Shown: positions 45,724 through 55,055, counted from the first letter of the stretch. The stretch: 64,000 nucleotides of DNA from CAUTUX01 sp963545485 (GCA_963545485.1 CAUUJG010000004.1:32491-96490); one strand, 5' to 3'. A program made the numbers and translations. The notes: a model not told the origin generated them from the sequence alone.

Positions 45724-46024
45724 GAAAAAAATTTTTAAAAAGCAAATATTTAGTTAAAGATAATTTATATGTATGAATTGTACCAAAACCAATGGGAAGC
45801 GAAGTTAGTTGATATTTTTTCATAATTTCGTTTTTACCGTTTTTTGAAAAAGCTTTTAGGAGCTGTTCGCAGCAATCATTATTAAACTCGAAATCAACAG
45901 AAGACTTTAGATGAGATGATATTAATGCAAAATCCAATCTTTTTAATCTAGACACAATGTCAGATGCAACTTTGGAAGAGGCACCATTTTTAATTAACCA
46001 TATTTTAAATTGAGGAGTGTTCAT
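45713..46024 (-). CDS. small protein of the restriction-modification locus
   Basis: A 103-residue protein I do not recognise. It begins M-N-T-P-Q-F-K-I-W-L-I-K-N-G-A-S-S-K-V-A and continues S-D-I-V-S-R-L-K-R-L, resembling the N-terminal SAM-like helical domain of tyrosine recombinases, but it has no catalytic part. It overlaps the end of the methyltransferase frame by 20 bases and should be translated from the same mRNA. A DNA-binding accessory or controller role is possible but unproven. Confidence 0.5.
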   Translation of the reverse strand: MNTPQFKIWLIKNGASSKVASDIVSRLKRLDFALISSHLKSSVDFEFNNDCCEQLLKAFSKNGKNEIMKKYQLTSLPIGFGTIHTYKLSLTKYLLFKNFFPNG

Positions 46025-46989
46025 TCAGGGTTGTACCGATATTTATTGCGATGTATTGAAGAACATCAATTACAACAGAATTACCAAATTGTTTGTAAGC
46101 TTGGTTTGAAGAAGGATGAATTAAATATGAATCGGGGAATCCCATAAGCCTAGCACATTCTCTGGGATGTAGCCTCCTTGTTTTTCCATTAATAAGGTAT
46201 CCTCCGGTTTTTGCAAATGCTCCGCCACCATTGGAAGAAAGAGTAATGGCAATACCCTTTGGACTATATATCCGCTCACCCTGTCTACCCTTTCCAACAG
46301 TTCCAATACGAATTGGTTTTGTTATGTCATCGTTAATGTGATTTTTTTTAAAATCAAATCAGAACGATTAATAACAAGGTTGGAAACTTCATCGTCAGAT
46401 AACAGTAAATTTTCAAGACAAACAGAAAGTTTAAAAGCCTTGGGGAAGATAAATTTATTAATACCTAAATCCTTTCTAAAACAAACAATATAAATTCGTT
46501 CTCTATTTTGTGGTATACCAAAATCTTGAGAATTAAGCACATCAGAAAAGAAATTGTAACCAATATCCGAGAGTGTTTCTTTTACAACTTTTAAAGTATT
46601 GCCGTTATCATGAGTGGCGAAGTTTTTAACATTTTCTAAAAAGAGTACTTTTGGTTTTTTTGCTTTAGCGATTCTTGCTACATCAAAAAAAGGGATCCAC
46701 GGCTATCTTTAAAGCCTTTTTGTTTTCCGCTTATAGAGAATGCTTGGCAAGGGAATCCTGCACATAAGATATCATGGTCTGGAATTGTGTTTTCATTTAC
46801 AAGTGTAATATCGTCATCAGGAATTTCTGCAAAGTTTATTTTATAAATTTCTTTTGCAGACTTATCGCACTCACTTGAATAGACACAGCTTGCACCACAA
46901 GACTCTAAAGCAATGCGAAATCCACCAAGACCAGCAAATAAGTCTATAAATTTTAAACCAAATAAACTACTGTTTTTGTGTTTAAGCAC
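46005..46989 (-). pseudogene. DNA cytosine-5 methyltransferase with two homopolymer frameshifts
   Basis: Across three frames the complete set of m5C methyltransferase motifs is present: I (F-I-D-L-F-A-G-L-G-G-F-R), IV (G-F-P-C-Q-A-F-S, catalytic Cys), VI (F-L-E-N-V-K-N), VIII (Q-N-R-E-R-I) and X (F-G-N-S-V-V). The first break is at a T7 run in the coding strand (46685-46691), where eight T would join S-L-F-F-D-V-A-R-I. The second is at an A8 run (46342-46349), where nine A would join L-K-K-N-H-I-N-D-D. Repaired, it is about 328 residues from GTG 46989, a normal size. As written, only a fragment with motifs I and IV is made. The nuclease partner next door reads through. Confidence 0.88.
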
Positions 46990-47140
46990 AAGAACCTCAA
47001 TAGCGCATTGCGCAAGTCCAGTGTAGCAATAATATGTCTCTATTTCAATAAATGATATAAGTAGCTGCAAAACAAGCACGACGCAGCTGGTTTTTCTTGA
47101 CAACAAATAACAAAAAAAAGTAACATTAAGAAAGTCATTT

Positions 47141-47216
47141 GCCTGTTTAGCTCAGTCGGTAGAGCATGCGGCTGTTAACCGCAGTGTCGTAGGTTCGAGT
47201 CCTACAACAGGCGCCA
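47141..47216 (+). tRNA. tRNA-Asn (anticodon GTT)
   Basis: A complete cloverleaf: acceptor stem GCCTGTT/AACAGGC, D-loop AGCTCAGTCGGTAGAGC, anticodon stem-loop with GTT in CTGTTAA, and T-loop GGTTCGAGTCC. Discriminator G is at 47213 and encoded CCA at 47214-47216. It stands alone between the restriction-modification locus and a putative RNA ligase gene; I saw no att-like duplication of its 3' end in the window. Confidence 0.97.
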
Positions 47217-47379
47217 TTCCAAAAAAACAAATCCATAGCAATAAATTAAAAGAAAAGAATATTTTTGATAGATGTATTTCCTTTAAGTATTAAAAAGCCT
47301 ATTATAAGGGATAAGTCTGCAATAAAAAGAAACAGAATGTTTGTCATGTTTTAATGAATAAAAAAAGGAGGCGGTAGTC

Positions 47380-47979
47380 TTGAAGAAAATACCAACATTA
47401 TTTGTAAGAAACTTCATAGATAATCATCAATTTGTTTTAACAAGAGAGGTTAAGTCAGGATTGGAGTGGGTTTTGCAAGGTGAGGGAATCGCAACGGTTA
47501 AAATAGATGGAAGTTGTACTGCAATTATAGATGGAATTTTTTATAAGAGGTATGATGCGAAACATGGGAAAAGACCTCCAGAAGGGGCAATACCATGTGG
47601 AGATCCAGATAAAAACACTGGACATTGGCCACATTGGATAAAAGTGAACCCAGAAAACAAAGCGGATCAATGGTTATATGCTGCATATAAAAATTCAAAT
47701 CCAGAAAAATTAGAAGATGGCACATATGAAGCCATTGGCTTACACTTTCAAAGCAATCCATATGGCATGACAGAAGACAAGTTAGAAAGACATGGAATAA
47801 GAGAAATTCAAGTCGAGCGGAGTTTTGATGGAATTAAAAAATACCTTGAGGATAATAGTATAGAAGGAATTGTTTTCTGGAAAGATGGAGAAGCAAAGTG
47901 CAAAATAAAAAGAAAAGATTTCGGGATCGCTTGGAATAGAAAAAATCCGAGTAATAAAATAGAGCCTTGCAAAGAATAG
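47380..47979 (+). CDS. putative RNA ligase-like nucleotidyltransferase (DUF5565/RLIG1-like)
   Basis: A 199-residue protein with the motifs of covalent nucleotidyltransferases: motif I K41-I-D-G-S (Lys41 the likely AMP-accepting lysine), motif III-like Y-E-A-I-G at 116-120, motif IV E-G-I-V-F-W at 162-167 and motif V K-C-K-I-K-R-K at 173-179. No other domain is fused, and the K-x-D-G context with the downstream R-Y-D-A-K-H-G-K-R-P-P segment recalls the DUF5565/RLIG1 family of ATP-dependent RNA ligases; the family name is from memory. The start is TTG at 47380 with GGAGG eight bases upstream. A tRNA repair role is suggested, not shown, by the tRNA gene 163 bases upstream. Confidence 0.7.
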   Translation: MKKIPTLFVRNFIDNHQFVLTREVKSGLEWVLQGEGIATVKIDGSCTAIIDGIFYKRYDAKHGKRPPEGAIPCGDPDKNTGHWPHWIKVNPENKADQWLYAAYKNSNPEKLEDGTYEAIGLHFQSNPYGMTEDKLERHGIREIQVERSFDGIKKYLEDNSIEGIVFWKDGEAKCKIKRKDFGIAWNRKNPSNKIEPCKE

Positions 47980-48006
47980 AAGAGACTATTTAATCTCTTC
48001 TATTCT
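47973..48006. terminator. bidirectional hairpin between convergent genes
   Basis: AGAATAGAAGAGA (47973-47985) pairs perfectly with TCTCTTCTATTCT (47994-48006) around an 8-base loop. It begins in the stop codon of the ligase-like gene and ends four bases before the stop of the convergent 1203-residue gene. T-runs are short, so it may be a weak terminator or an mRNA 3' stabiliser. Confidence 0.7.
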
Positions 48007-48010
48007 AATG

Positions 48011-51000
48011 TTAGGAGAATAAGACATCGTGGTCTATAGCTAGACCGGCATCAGTAAATTTTATTGATAAAATAAATTTTTCAAGATTAATATTTTTTAA
48101 ATATTCCAAAGCTTTTGTATCAATAATATACTCACCATAATTGCACAAATCTCCGAAAGTTAAGGTCTTCATTAGAGTGTTAAAATTTTCAGAAATATTT
48201 TCTAAAGTCGAATGAGATAAAGTAGGATGTTGGAAAATAGAACGCTTAGGAGCAGATATCAAGTCTTGAATTTGTAAAGTTTTCATAACAGTATTTATGT
48301 TATCAAGTTTAGCTTGTTTTTTTGATAAAGCTCTAAGGATTTTACTGCTTTTTGTTGTAAGCAAATCTACAGGGCGACTTAATTCTGAAATTGATCCGCT
48401 ATTAGCGACGTGACCAACATAGTTAAAATACCTTTTACCAGTATAATTTTCATCTTTTGAAATCTTTACGATGTTCCCATCAAACAACTTATAATTTCCA
48501 AGGTCATTTTCAAACAGAGTGGTATTACAGAGCACTTTAGAGTAAGTTGAAGATGCTGGATCAATAAAGCTATTGGCAGTATCATTTTCAGGGGCAAAGT
48601 ATTTTGTAAGTGTATGAAGAATACCAGCATTGTCCGTATATTTTAATAAGCGATAATATTGTTTGTTCGTGAAATCAAAAGGAGCAGTGCTTCTAATATA
48701 AGAATCATCTACGAACGAGCCATCAGTGTTTAGTGCAGTATTTTCTTCAAACAATTCTTCTGATGGAGTATATTCATCTGCAGGATAATAACCATCTTTT
48801 AACACATAATATAAGTGAGTTGGCGAGTCGCCAAGCGAAAGGTAAGCCTTTTGATTGCATCCAGGAATAGATGAGTCGTTTGTATAAGGAACATATTTTT
48901 CATGTAATGGGTCATAAATATTCAGGTGTTTGTTTTTATAAGGTAAAAACTCTCCATTGATGCCAAGAACAGGACTTGTTTGTTCTTCTCGAATAAAAAC
49001 ATTGGCACTGGCAAAGTTGCCAAAATGAGGTTTTAAAAGCTCAGCTTTCAGTTTATTGATTCTTGTTAATGCCCAAGGAGTGTTGAAAAAATATTTTCCA
49101 CCGTGAGACACAAACAAATATTCATCCATAATTAAATTGTTTAAAGCTTCCATCGGGGTCTTTCCAGCATGTGTAACAAGATATTCAATTTTATCTTTTA
49201 GGTTGACCCATTTAAACTTAACAGCATTTGTGCTGCCAACTTCAAATTTATCTGCAAGTTGTTTTTCATTTGCTTGGTTATAAAGTCTGGAGGCAACCTT
49301 GTATTGTCCTTTTGCATCTTCTATGAATGTAAATGCTTCATCTTTTTCATTTGCATAAACATTTGAAAAATAAGAAGGGCTTCCCGAAGTTGCTGGAGCA
49401 CGGACGATATCATAATTATCTACATTGAATAGCTCATCAAAGAACATAGATTTTAATAGATTTTCTGCGTTGGTATTTAAGTCATCAAACTTCGTAAAGG
49501 CTAATTTTTTTAACACAGCATGAGATGTTCCAATTTTTGTTTTAATAAAGCAGTCTGGCTCAAAAGAATTTAATAAAGCATATGCCCCACTATTATATTT
49601 ATAGTATTTTAAACCAATTAGAGGGTTTTCACAGGATTCGTACATTCCAGTGTCAGAGTTGTATCTAAAGCAAGGTGTTAAAGGGTTTGCGACATTAATA
49701 GGAGAACTTCCGTCAGGCGTTGAAGAGTAGTTGAATCTTTTGATGAAGTCATTTGCAGAAAGAAAGGAGTCATTATTTATGTCTATCAACTCTCCTAGAA
49801 CTAAAGAACTGAAAGCCGATTTAATATTATTGATTTTGGTGTGTGAAATTCTTTTTAAGACATTATTTGTTGAAGAAGTAAAAATCTTCGAATATCTTAT
49901 TTCAGTTGAGCTATGAATTGCGGCATTGTATAGGGTAAAGTATCCAGCTTTGTCATCATTGATGAAAACATAATCGCCATCGGCTGTTGGTTCAAACTTG
50001 TCAGATTCAATATCTATGAGCTCATTAAGGGTAAAGCTTTTAAACAAATTGTTTATCTGTGTGGCACCACCATCAAAACTAACATAAGTAAATAATTTTA
50101 ATAGTTTTTCAGATGAGCCACTAGAAACTAGCTTATATAATTTTTGTCCCTCATAAGCGGACTTGAAGTTTGGCAGAAGGTGATTAACAACTAGGAAACG
50201 ATCATTTTCAAAAACGGCATATTTAGCAGATGAATCTAAAATAGTAGAAGAAGATATTGTTTCTACAAATGTATAGTTATCTGCTTTAATATCAATAATA
50301 TCTGAGAGCACCACATGCTTTAAGAGATTGTCTGGATTTTTAAATTGCAAAGTTGCGAATCGCTGTAAAATTTTTGTGGAAGGAGTGTTCTTTACATACA
50401 ATAAATCATATTTGCCAGAAACATATGGCACAAAAGAATTTGTATCTTTATTAAAGGTAAAAAGAGCGGTGTCGGCGTTGATTTTCCTTGGATCGACAAT
50501 TGAATAGTCCGAGGAATCTGCAAGACGATATTTTTTCAGCGAGGAATGTTTTTCGTTATTTGGGTTATATAAAGTGAAGTACCCATAATTATATTCAAGA
50601 TAAGTGCCGGAAGGATCTTCTTCAAAAGAGGTTTCAGTTTTACCATCAACAAGTTTAATTATTTTTTTGAATCTCTTTCCATTGAGCTGGTTGAACACGA
50701 TAGGGTCGCAAAGAATTTTTTTAGGTTCTGAGACAAAAACATATTCGCCATTATCGTCTTGATAATATGGAGAAAGATTAACATCAACAACATCAGTTAA
50801 GATTATTGACTTTAAAAGCTCATCCTTTTTGTCTGAAAATTCTTTAAAAGTTAAATCCAAAACGCCTTTTTCTTCGAGAAGAGAAAACTTGTTTTTATCA
50901 ATATTTGCAAAATTTAAAACATCTCTTATTTTAAGTTTTGTATCAATGGTTTTAAAAAACGCAATAGCATCTTTTAAATTTTTTGAATTAATATTTTTAA

Positions 51001-51622
51001 AAGCATCTATATTTTTAAATTTGTCATCTTCTTCGAGGTTTACCCCTAACTGTTTTGAAAGCTCGCCGAAAGTAATACGGGTCTGCAAATAATCTAAAAG
51101 AGGCTCTTTTGCGAATTGCTCTTTTAATTTAAATGGAGATTTTGAAAGTAGTCCATCCGAACCATGCAAAACATTAAAAGGGGCACTTGTTTTAACAGTT
51201 TCATGTAACTGTAGGCTTTTTAGAGCTTCCTCAACTGTAAAGGAGTCAAGGATGGTGTCTGCGAAAGTGCGAGTTAAATCTTTTAGTTTGGTATTAAACA
51301 AGGCAGACAATTTTATGAAGTTCAATTGCCCAGGCAGAGCATCAGGAATATTAAAACCATATTTCTTTTTTATTTCACCAAGAGTCATGTCATCAAATTT
51401 GCTTAAATCTTTTTTGATCATTTGATAGGCTTGAAGTAGTGTTTTTTTGCCGAGCTCAGAGTTTGGATCAATTACATTTCCCACTTGCGGGTTTAATTTG
51501 GTTATGTCACTTACTCTTTTTGTCGTACCAAGGACACCAATAGAGATTCCTAAAATCAGAATGACACAAAGGATGGATGTTAAAAATCCACTGATAAACA
51601 TTAAACTATTTTTTGCTCTCAT
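48011..51622 (-). CDS. large membrane-anchored repeat protein of unknown function
   Basis: A 1203-residue protein with one N-terminal membrane segment (about 8-32) and the rest probably outside the cell. No catalytic motif is visible. The chain is built from repeats of about 80-110 residues sharing a short core such as F-T-L-N-E-L-I-D-I, V-V-L-S-D-I-I-D-I, I-I-L-T-D-V-V-D-V, L-V-L-G-E-L-I-D-I, M-F-F-D-E-L-F-N-V and T-L-T-F-G-D-L-C; at least eight copies are recognisable. Between cores are strands like D-G-x-Y-V-F-x-x-x. No sortase signal or LysM domain is seen. GGAGA is before the ATG at 51622. The CvpA-like membrane gene ends nine bases upstream, so the two probably act together. I do not recognise the family. 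Confidence 0.8.
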   Translation of the reverse strand: MRAKNSLMFISGFLTSILCVILILGISIGVLGTTKRVSDITKLNPQVGNVIDPNSELGKKTLLQAYQMIKKDLSKFDDMTLGEIKKKYGFNIPDALPGQLNFIKLSALFNTKLKDLTRTFADTILDSFTVEEALKSLQLHETVKTSAPFNVLHGSDGLLSKSPFKLKEQFAKEPLLDYLQTRITFGELSKQLGVNLEEDDKFKNIDAFKNINSKNLKDAIAFFKTIDTKLKIRDVLNFANIDKNKFSLLEEKGVLDLTFKEFSDKKDELLKSIILTDVVDVNLSPYYQDDNGEYVFVSEPKKILCDPIVFNQLNGKRFKKIIKLVDGKTETSFEEDPSGTYLEYNYGYFTLYNPNNEKHSSLKKYRLADSSDYSIVDPRKINADTALFTFNKDTNSFVPYVSGKYDLLYVKNTPSTKILQRFATLQFKNPDNLLKHVVLSDIIDIKADNYTFVETISSSTILDSSAKYAVFENDRFLVVNHLLPNFKSAYEGQKLYKLVSSGSSEKLLKLFTYVSFDGGATQINNLFKSFTLNELIDIESDKFEPTADGDYVFINDDKAGYFTLYNAAIHSSTEIRYSKIFTSSTNNVLKRISHTKINNIKSAFSSLVLGELIDINNDSFLSANDFIKRFNYSSTPDGSSPINVANPLTPCFRYNSDTGMYESCENPLIGLKYYKYNSGAYALLNSFEPDCFIKTKIGTSHAVLKKLAFTKFDDLNTNAENLLKSMFFDELFNVDNYDIVRAPATSGSPSYFSNVYANEKDEAFTFIEDAKGQYKVASRLYNQANEKQLADKFEVGSTNAVKFKWVNLKDKIEYLVTHAGKTPMEALNNLIMDEYLFVSHGGKYFFNTPWALTRINKLKAELLKPHFGNFASANVFIREEQTSPVLGINGEFLPYKNKHLNIYDPLHEKYVPYTNDSSIPGCNQKAYLSLGDSPTHLYYVLKDGYYPADEYTPSEELFEENTALNTDGSFVDDSYIRSTAPFDFTNKQYYRLLKYTDNAGILHTLTKYFAPENDTANSFIDPASSTYSKVLCNTTLFENDLGNYKLFDGNIVKISKDENYTGKRYFNYVGHVANSGSISELSRPVDLLTTKSSKILRALSKKQAKLDNINTVMKTLQIQDLISAPKRSIFQHPTLSHSTLENISENFNTLMKTLTFGDLCNYGEYIIDTKALEYLKNINLEKFILSIKFTDAGLAIDHDVLFS

Positions 51623-51631
51623 AATTCTCCT

Positions 51632-52465
51632 TTACAATAGGAACAAGATGCGAGAAGAAGCAGGTGCTTGTTCTAGCAGCTTTCTTAATAAACTCAAAAT
51701 ACCAAATGAAGGTTTATCAAAAACTTTTCCAACAGGATTTGATATGTATAATTTGCCAACAACCGCAGATTCTTTGACAGCATTTACAAAAGCAAAGTCG
51801 CTTTTATCTGCGAACAGTCGGATCATCGAAAGAACAAACAGCATAAAAATAAATATTAAAACGGCAGACATTATTAATCCTAGAACCCTATCAAGAACTG
51901 CTTCAGCAACAATATCTGAATTATGCCAATTTTTTGTTCCAAGTCTTATGCCGACAAATACAAGTGTCAAAACAATTAAAAAGAAGAGATGTAGAATTAC
52001 ATTCAAAATATGCAACATTATTTCTGTAGCAAATATGCGTTTTATTGTAATAGGTTGTTGAGTTAAGTGTCTATTTGCAACAGGCATAAACTTATCAATA
52101 CCAGCTTTAATTTTAGGGTCATCATACGAGTCTAAAGCGACAGGATTTGTTTTTCCATGTTTGAGCGAATCTGGCAAATTAAGCATAACTCTACCTGAAT
52201 CTTTTTCTTTAAACATCTCAACATTCATTATCGGTTTGTTTTTTTTTGATATATTTTTTTCAATTGAGTTTCGAATAGAGAAGCCCATATAAGATGTTTT
52301 CATTGTAGGGAGTAGCCAAGATGATAATAGAACGGACAATAAAATAATCGGTAGAAAAACTCCCCATTTTAAAGATCTTGAAAAACCACGCAATGATCCA
52401 AAAATCATGAATGCTAAAATTATCAAGAAAAACACAATATCAACAATTGTTTTTGCAGGCACCAC
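51632..52465 (-). CDS. CvpA-like multi-pass membrane protein
   Basis: A 277-residue protein whose first segment V-D-I-V-F-F-L-I-I-L-A-F-M-I-F-G-S-L-R-G-F matches the CvpA pattern of a hydrophobic stretch ending in R-G. Further membrane segments lie at about 35-52, 150-175 and 190-215, separated by a hydrophilic region (55-145) larger than in ordinary CvpA (about 160-180 residues). The start is GTG 52465 with GGGAGAA upstream. It shares an operon with the 1203-residue repeat protein and could be its membrane partner. The CvpA call rests on the N-terminus only. Confidence 0.55.
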   Translation of the reverse strand: MVPAKTIVDIVFFLIILAFMIFGSLRGFSRSLKWGVFLPIILLSVLLSSWLLPTMKTSYMGFSIRNSIEKNISKKNKPIMNVEMFKEKDSGRVMLNLPDSLKHGKTNPVALDSYDDPKIKAGIDKFMPVANRHLTQQPITIKRIFATEIMLHILNVILHLFFLIVLTLVFVGIRLGTKNWHNSDIVAEAVLDRVLGLIMSAVLIFIFMLFVLSMIRLFADKSDFAFVNAVKESAVVGKLYISNPVGKVFDKPSFGILSLLRKLLEQAPASSRILFLL

Positions 52466-52586
52466 TTCTCCCTAGAATCTTATATAATTAATTATATATA
52501 AAAAAGATTAATATTAAAGAGAAAAAAATAAAAAAATGTGAATAAAATGAAAAGTAGCAGCATAACGATTAATATGAGTTGAGCGG

Positions 52587-53297
52587 CTAAAGAGTCCAGC
52601 CACCATCTATTATAAGATTCTGCCCAGTAACATAAGTACTATTTAATAGGAATAGAATACCAGAAACCACATCTGAAACATCTCCAATACGACCTAAGGG
52701 GATATCGTTAGATATATCAGCAAGCTCATGTTCTGAAAAAAGAGAGAGCATATCAGTTTTTATAGCCCCCGGGGAGATACAATTAAATCGTATATTACTG
52801 AGAGAATATTCTTTAGCAAGTGATTTTGTAAGTCCTATAATAGAAGCTTTTGAGGCGGAATAGTGTGATTCCATAGAGGCACCAACAACGCCCCAAATTG
52901 AAGAGATTGAAATAACGCTACCGAATTTTCTTTTTGTCATATCTTTTAAAAATACAGATAGGACTCTAAAAAGACCATTAACATTAATATTTTGCATTTT
53001 TAACCAATCTTTTTCGGTTAAGTCAATAAAAAGACGGCTTTCAGCGATGCCGGCACAATAGATAATGTGGTCAATTTTGCCAAAACGTGTATAACAGTTG
53101 TTTTTAAGAATCTCTACAGAGTTCATGTTTTCAACATCACAAAAAAAGGCAACCGAACCAGGAGTAGTGTTTTCTATTCTTTGAGCTTCGCTTTCGGATT
53201 TGCAGTATGTAAAAGCGACATTATATTTGTTTGTTAAACTTTCTACGGCAGCTTTGCCTATTCCACGGCTGCCACCAACAACAAGAACTGTTTCCAT
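52587..53297 (-). CDS. short-chain dehydrogenase/reductase, FabG-like
   Basis: A 236-residue classical SDR: NAD(P)-binding G-G-S-R-G-I-G at residues 8-14, N-x-x-G-like I-Y-C-A-G, and the catalytic Ser...Tyr-x-x-x-Lys seen as S-I-S-S-I-W and Y-S-A-S-K. The C-terminus V-T-G-Q-N-L-I-I-D-G-G-W is typical of FabG-type reductases. It may be a 3-oxoacyl-ACP reductase, but no other fatty-acid gene is near; its operon partners are a lipid kinase and nagB, so another carbonyl substrate is equally possible. Its ATG overlaps the stop of the lipid-kinase gene by one base. Confidence 0.85.
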   Translation of the reverse strand: METVLVVGGSRGIGKAAVESLTNKYNVAFTYCKSESEAQRIENTTPGSVAFFCDVENMNSVEILKNNCYTRFGKIDHIIYCAGIAESRLFIDLTEKDWLKMQNINVNGLFRVLSVFLKDMTKRKFGSVISISSIWGVVGASMESHYSASKASIIGLTKSLAKEYSLSNIRFNCISPGAIKTDMLSLFSEHELADISNDIPLGRIGDVSDVVSGILFLLNSTYVTGQNLIIDGGWTL

Positions 53298-54181
53298 TAT
53301 CTTTTTTTCTTTGTGTAGTCTTTAGACTTTCCTACAAAAACATCAACATCAGGTTTATGTACTGAAACAGTTACATCTCCGATAAAGTCATATTTTTCCC
53401 CATCAAGGTTAAAAGGAATAGAATTTTCAAATTTTAAACTCGCATTGATTACTTTTTTAAAAACCATTTTATTATTAGAAACTTCTTTTTTAAATCCGAT
53501 AAAAAATGCTTTAAAAAGAGGCCAGAAAATTTTTATTTTATTTCTTAAAGAGTTTTTGCCAGGGCTTTTAATTAAAAGCATATGTGTTGCCCCATCTGAA
53601 GGAGAATATAATTTATTAAAATTGAATCCAAAGCAACGCATGGAATCAATAAACATTATCAAAGTATAGTTTCCGTCATAATTTACATCGTCAGCAGTTA
53701 TTTGAGTTTTGATATCATACACTTTATATTGAGAAACGACTCTAAACAAATAAGCGAGTATGCCAAGTTTTTTCTTTTTTTCTGGGGGGACAATATAACC
53801 AAGTGGAGTGAAGGATCCTGCAGCAAAAACATATGAAAAATATTGATTATTAGCTTTTGCATATTCCAAAATAGGAATAAACTCCAGGTGTTTGTTTTTT
53901 TTCAATCTCGTCTTTGCACTTTCATTATATGTTCCAAAAGAAAAATATATTAATTTAGTATTTTTATCAAAGGTGTGATTAAGAGCGTTATTAAAAGAAC
54001 CATCACCGCCGCAAACAACAATGCAGTTATATCCTGCAGCAGACCAGTCGCCACTAGTATTATTGATAATGAAGGTATCAACAACATCATAATCTTTTTT
54101 AAATCTTGCAACCAATGCATCTTGGTCAATCGATTCAAAACGACCGCAATATGAATTAAAAACAATGAGACAGCGGCTCAT
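53297..54181 (-). CDS. diacylglycerol kinase-family lipid kinase
   Basis: A 294-residue protein of the DgkB/YegS/LCB5 lipid-kinase family. The nucleotide-binding loop V-V-C-G-G-D-G-S-F-N-N-A-L-N (about 56-69) is intact, followed by a G-T-Y-N in place of the usual G-T-x-N-D. The C-terminal F-N-L-D-G-E-K supplies the conserved D-G-E. The phosphorylated lipid is unknown; diacylglycerol is typical for Gram-positives recycling it from teichoic acid synthesis. It overlaps both the SDR gene (1 base) and nagB (1 base), so the three are translated together. Confidence 0.82.
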   Translation of the reverse strand: MSRCLIVFNSYCGRFESIDQDALVARFKKDYDVVDTFIINNTSGDWSAAGYNCIVVCGGDGSFNNALNHTFDKNTKLIYFSFGTYNESAKTRLKKNKHLEFIPILEYAKANNQYFSYVFAAGSFTPLGYIVPPEKKKKLGILAYLFRVVSQYKVYDIKTQITADDVNYDGNYTLIMFIDSMRCFGFNFNKLYSPSDGATHMLLIKSPGKNSLRNKIKIFWPLFKAFFIGFKKEVSNNKMVFKKVINASLKFENSIPFNLDGEKYDFIGDVTVSVHKPDVDVFVGKSKDYTKKKR

Positions 54182-54900
54182 TACTGTCCGGCAGCCTCTT
54201 TATCAACTATGACAGTAACATTTGGGTGTCTTTTCAAAACAGAAGCAGGCTGTTCTATTGAAACAACGCCATTCATTAAATTTCGTATAGCATTAACTTT
54301 TGATTTGCCGGTTGCTAACAATAGAATTCTCTTAGCTTTCATTATTTCGCCAAGACCCACTGTCAAAGCTTGAATAGGTACATCCTTTATGTTCTTAAAA
54401 AATCTTGAATTTGCTTCTATTGTTTCAGGAGTCAATGTGACAACATGTGTTTCTGAGTCAAAGAAGGTGCCAGGTTCATTAAAAGCAATGTGCCCATTGG
54501 TGCCGATTCCAAGAACTTGAAGATCTATAGTCGTATTGTTTAACAAATTTGAGTATCTACTACATTCTGCATATAAATCTGGAGCCATTCCATTTGGTAT
54601 ATTGATATTTGCTGGATCAATATCTAATGAACTGAAAAGATTATGCTGCATGAAATAGTAATAACTTTGTTCATTTGTTTTATCTAAACCGACATATTCA
54701 TCAAGATTGAATGTTTTGATGTTTTTATACGATGTTCCGTTTAAAACATGGTCCATAATCATGGCCTCGTAAACACCAAGAGGTGTGGAACCCGTCGCTA
54801 AACCTAATGTTGCATTTGGTTTCTTTTTTACCAAATCAATTATTATATCTGAAGCTAAAGTATTAAAATTTTCTAAATTTTTAGCTACTATAATTTCCAT
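54181..54900 (-). CDS. nagB: glucosamine-6-phosphate deaminase
   Basis: NagB converts glucosamine-6-phosphate to fructose-6-phosphate and ammonia, feeding amino sugars into glycolysis. Visible are L-A-T-G-S-T-P-L-G-V-Y, F-N-L-D-E-Y-V-G-L and the catalytic G-I-G-T-N-G-H-I-A-F-N-E-P; the chain ends within normal length (239 residues). I start at ATG 54900 with GAGGTAA upstream; the frame stays open for 25 more codons, but these encode a non-family segment. No nagA is adjacent. It heads the nagB-lipid kinase-SDR operon. Confidence 0.93.
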   Translation of the reverse strand: MEIIVAKNLENFNTLASDIIIDLVKKKPNATLGLATGSTPLGVYEAMIMDHVLNGTSYKNIKTFNLDEYVGLDKTNEQSYYYFMQHNLFSSLDIDPANINIPNGMAPDLYAECSRYSNLLNNTTIDLQVLGIGTNGHIAFNEPGTFFDSETHVVTLTPETIEANSRFFKNIKDVPIQALTVGLGEIMKAKRILLLATGKSKVNAIRNLMNGVVSIEQPASVLKRHPNVTVIVDKEAAGQ

Positions 54901-55049
54901 AGTTACCTCACAAATACAATTTAATGATACTACTGATATGAAAAATGGTAAAGAAAAACGGCAGCTTAAAAACAAATTAACGGATTAGAATAACCTCTAA
55001 AAATTTTAAAATAAAAAAACAGTAAAAGTAAAAAGAATGTTTTCTATGT

Positions 55050-55055
55050 TATAAT
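55050..55055 (+). promoter_or_regulatory. -10 element placing the U32 gene on a leaderless mRNA
   Basis: A perfect TATAAT lies seven bases before the ATG at 55063, with no Shine-Dalgarno site between. Transcription would start at or next to the ATG. No good -35 is seen. Confidence 0.45.

Noticed and set aside
4634..46989. All homopolymer frameshifts as sequencing error
   Set aside because: Core genes with runs of eight identical bases (yidC, argS, dnaA) are intact, and the shifts fall only in accessory genes; error remains possible for single sites but is not the best general explanation.
47141..47216. tRNA-Asn as the attachment site of an integrated element
   Set aside because: No repeat of the tRNA 3' end and no integrase was seen within the window.
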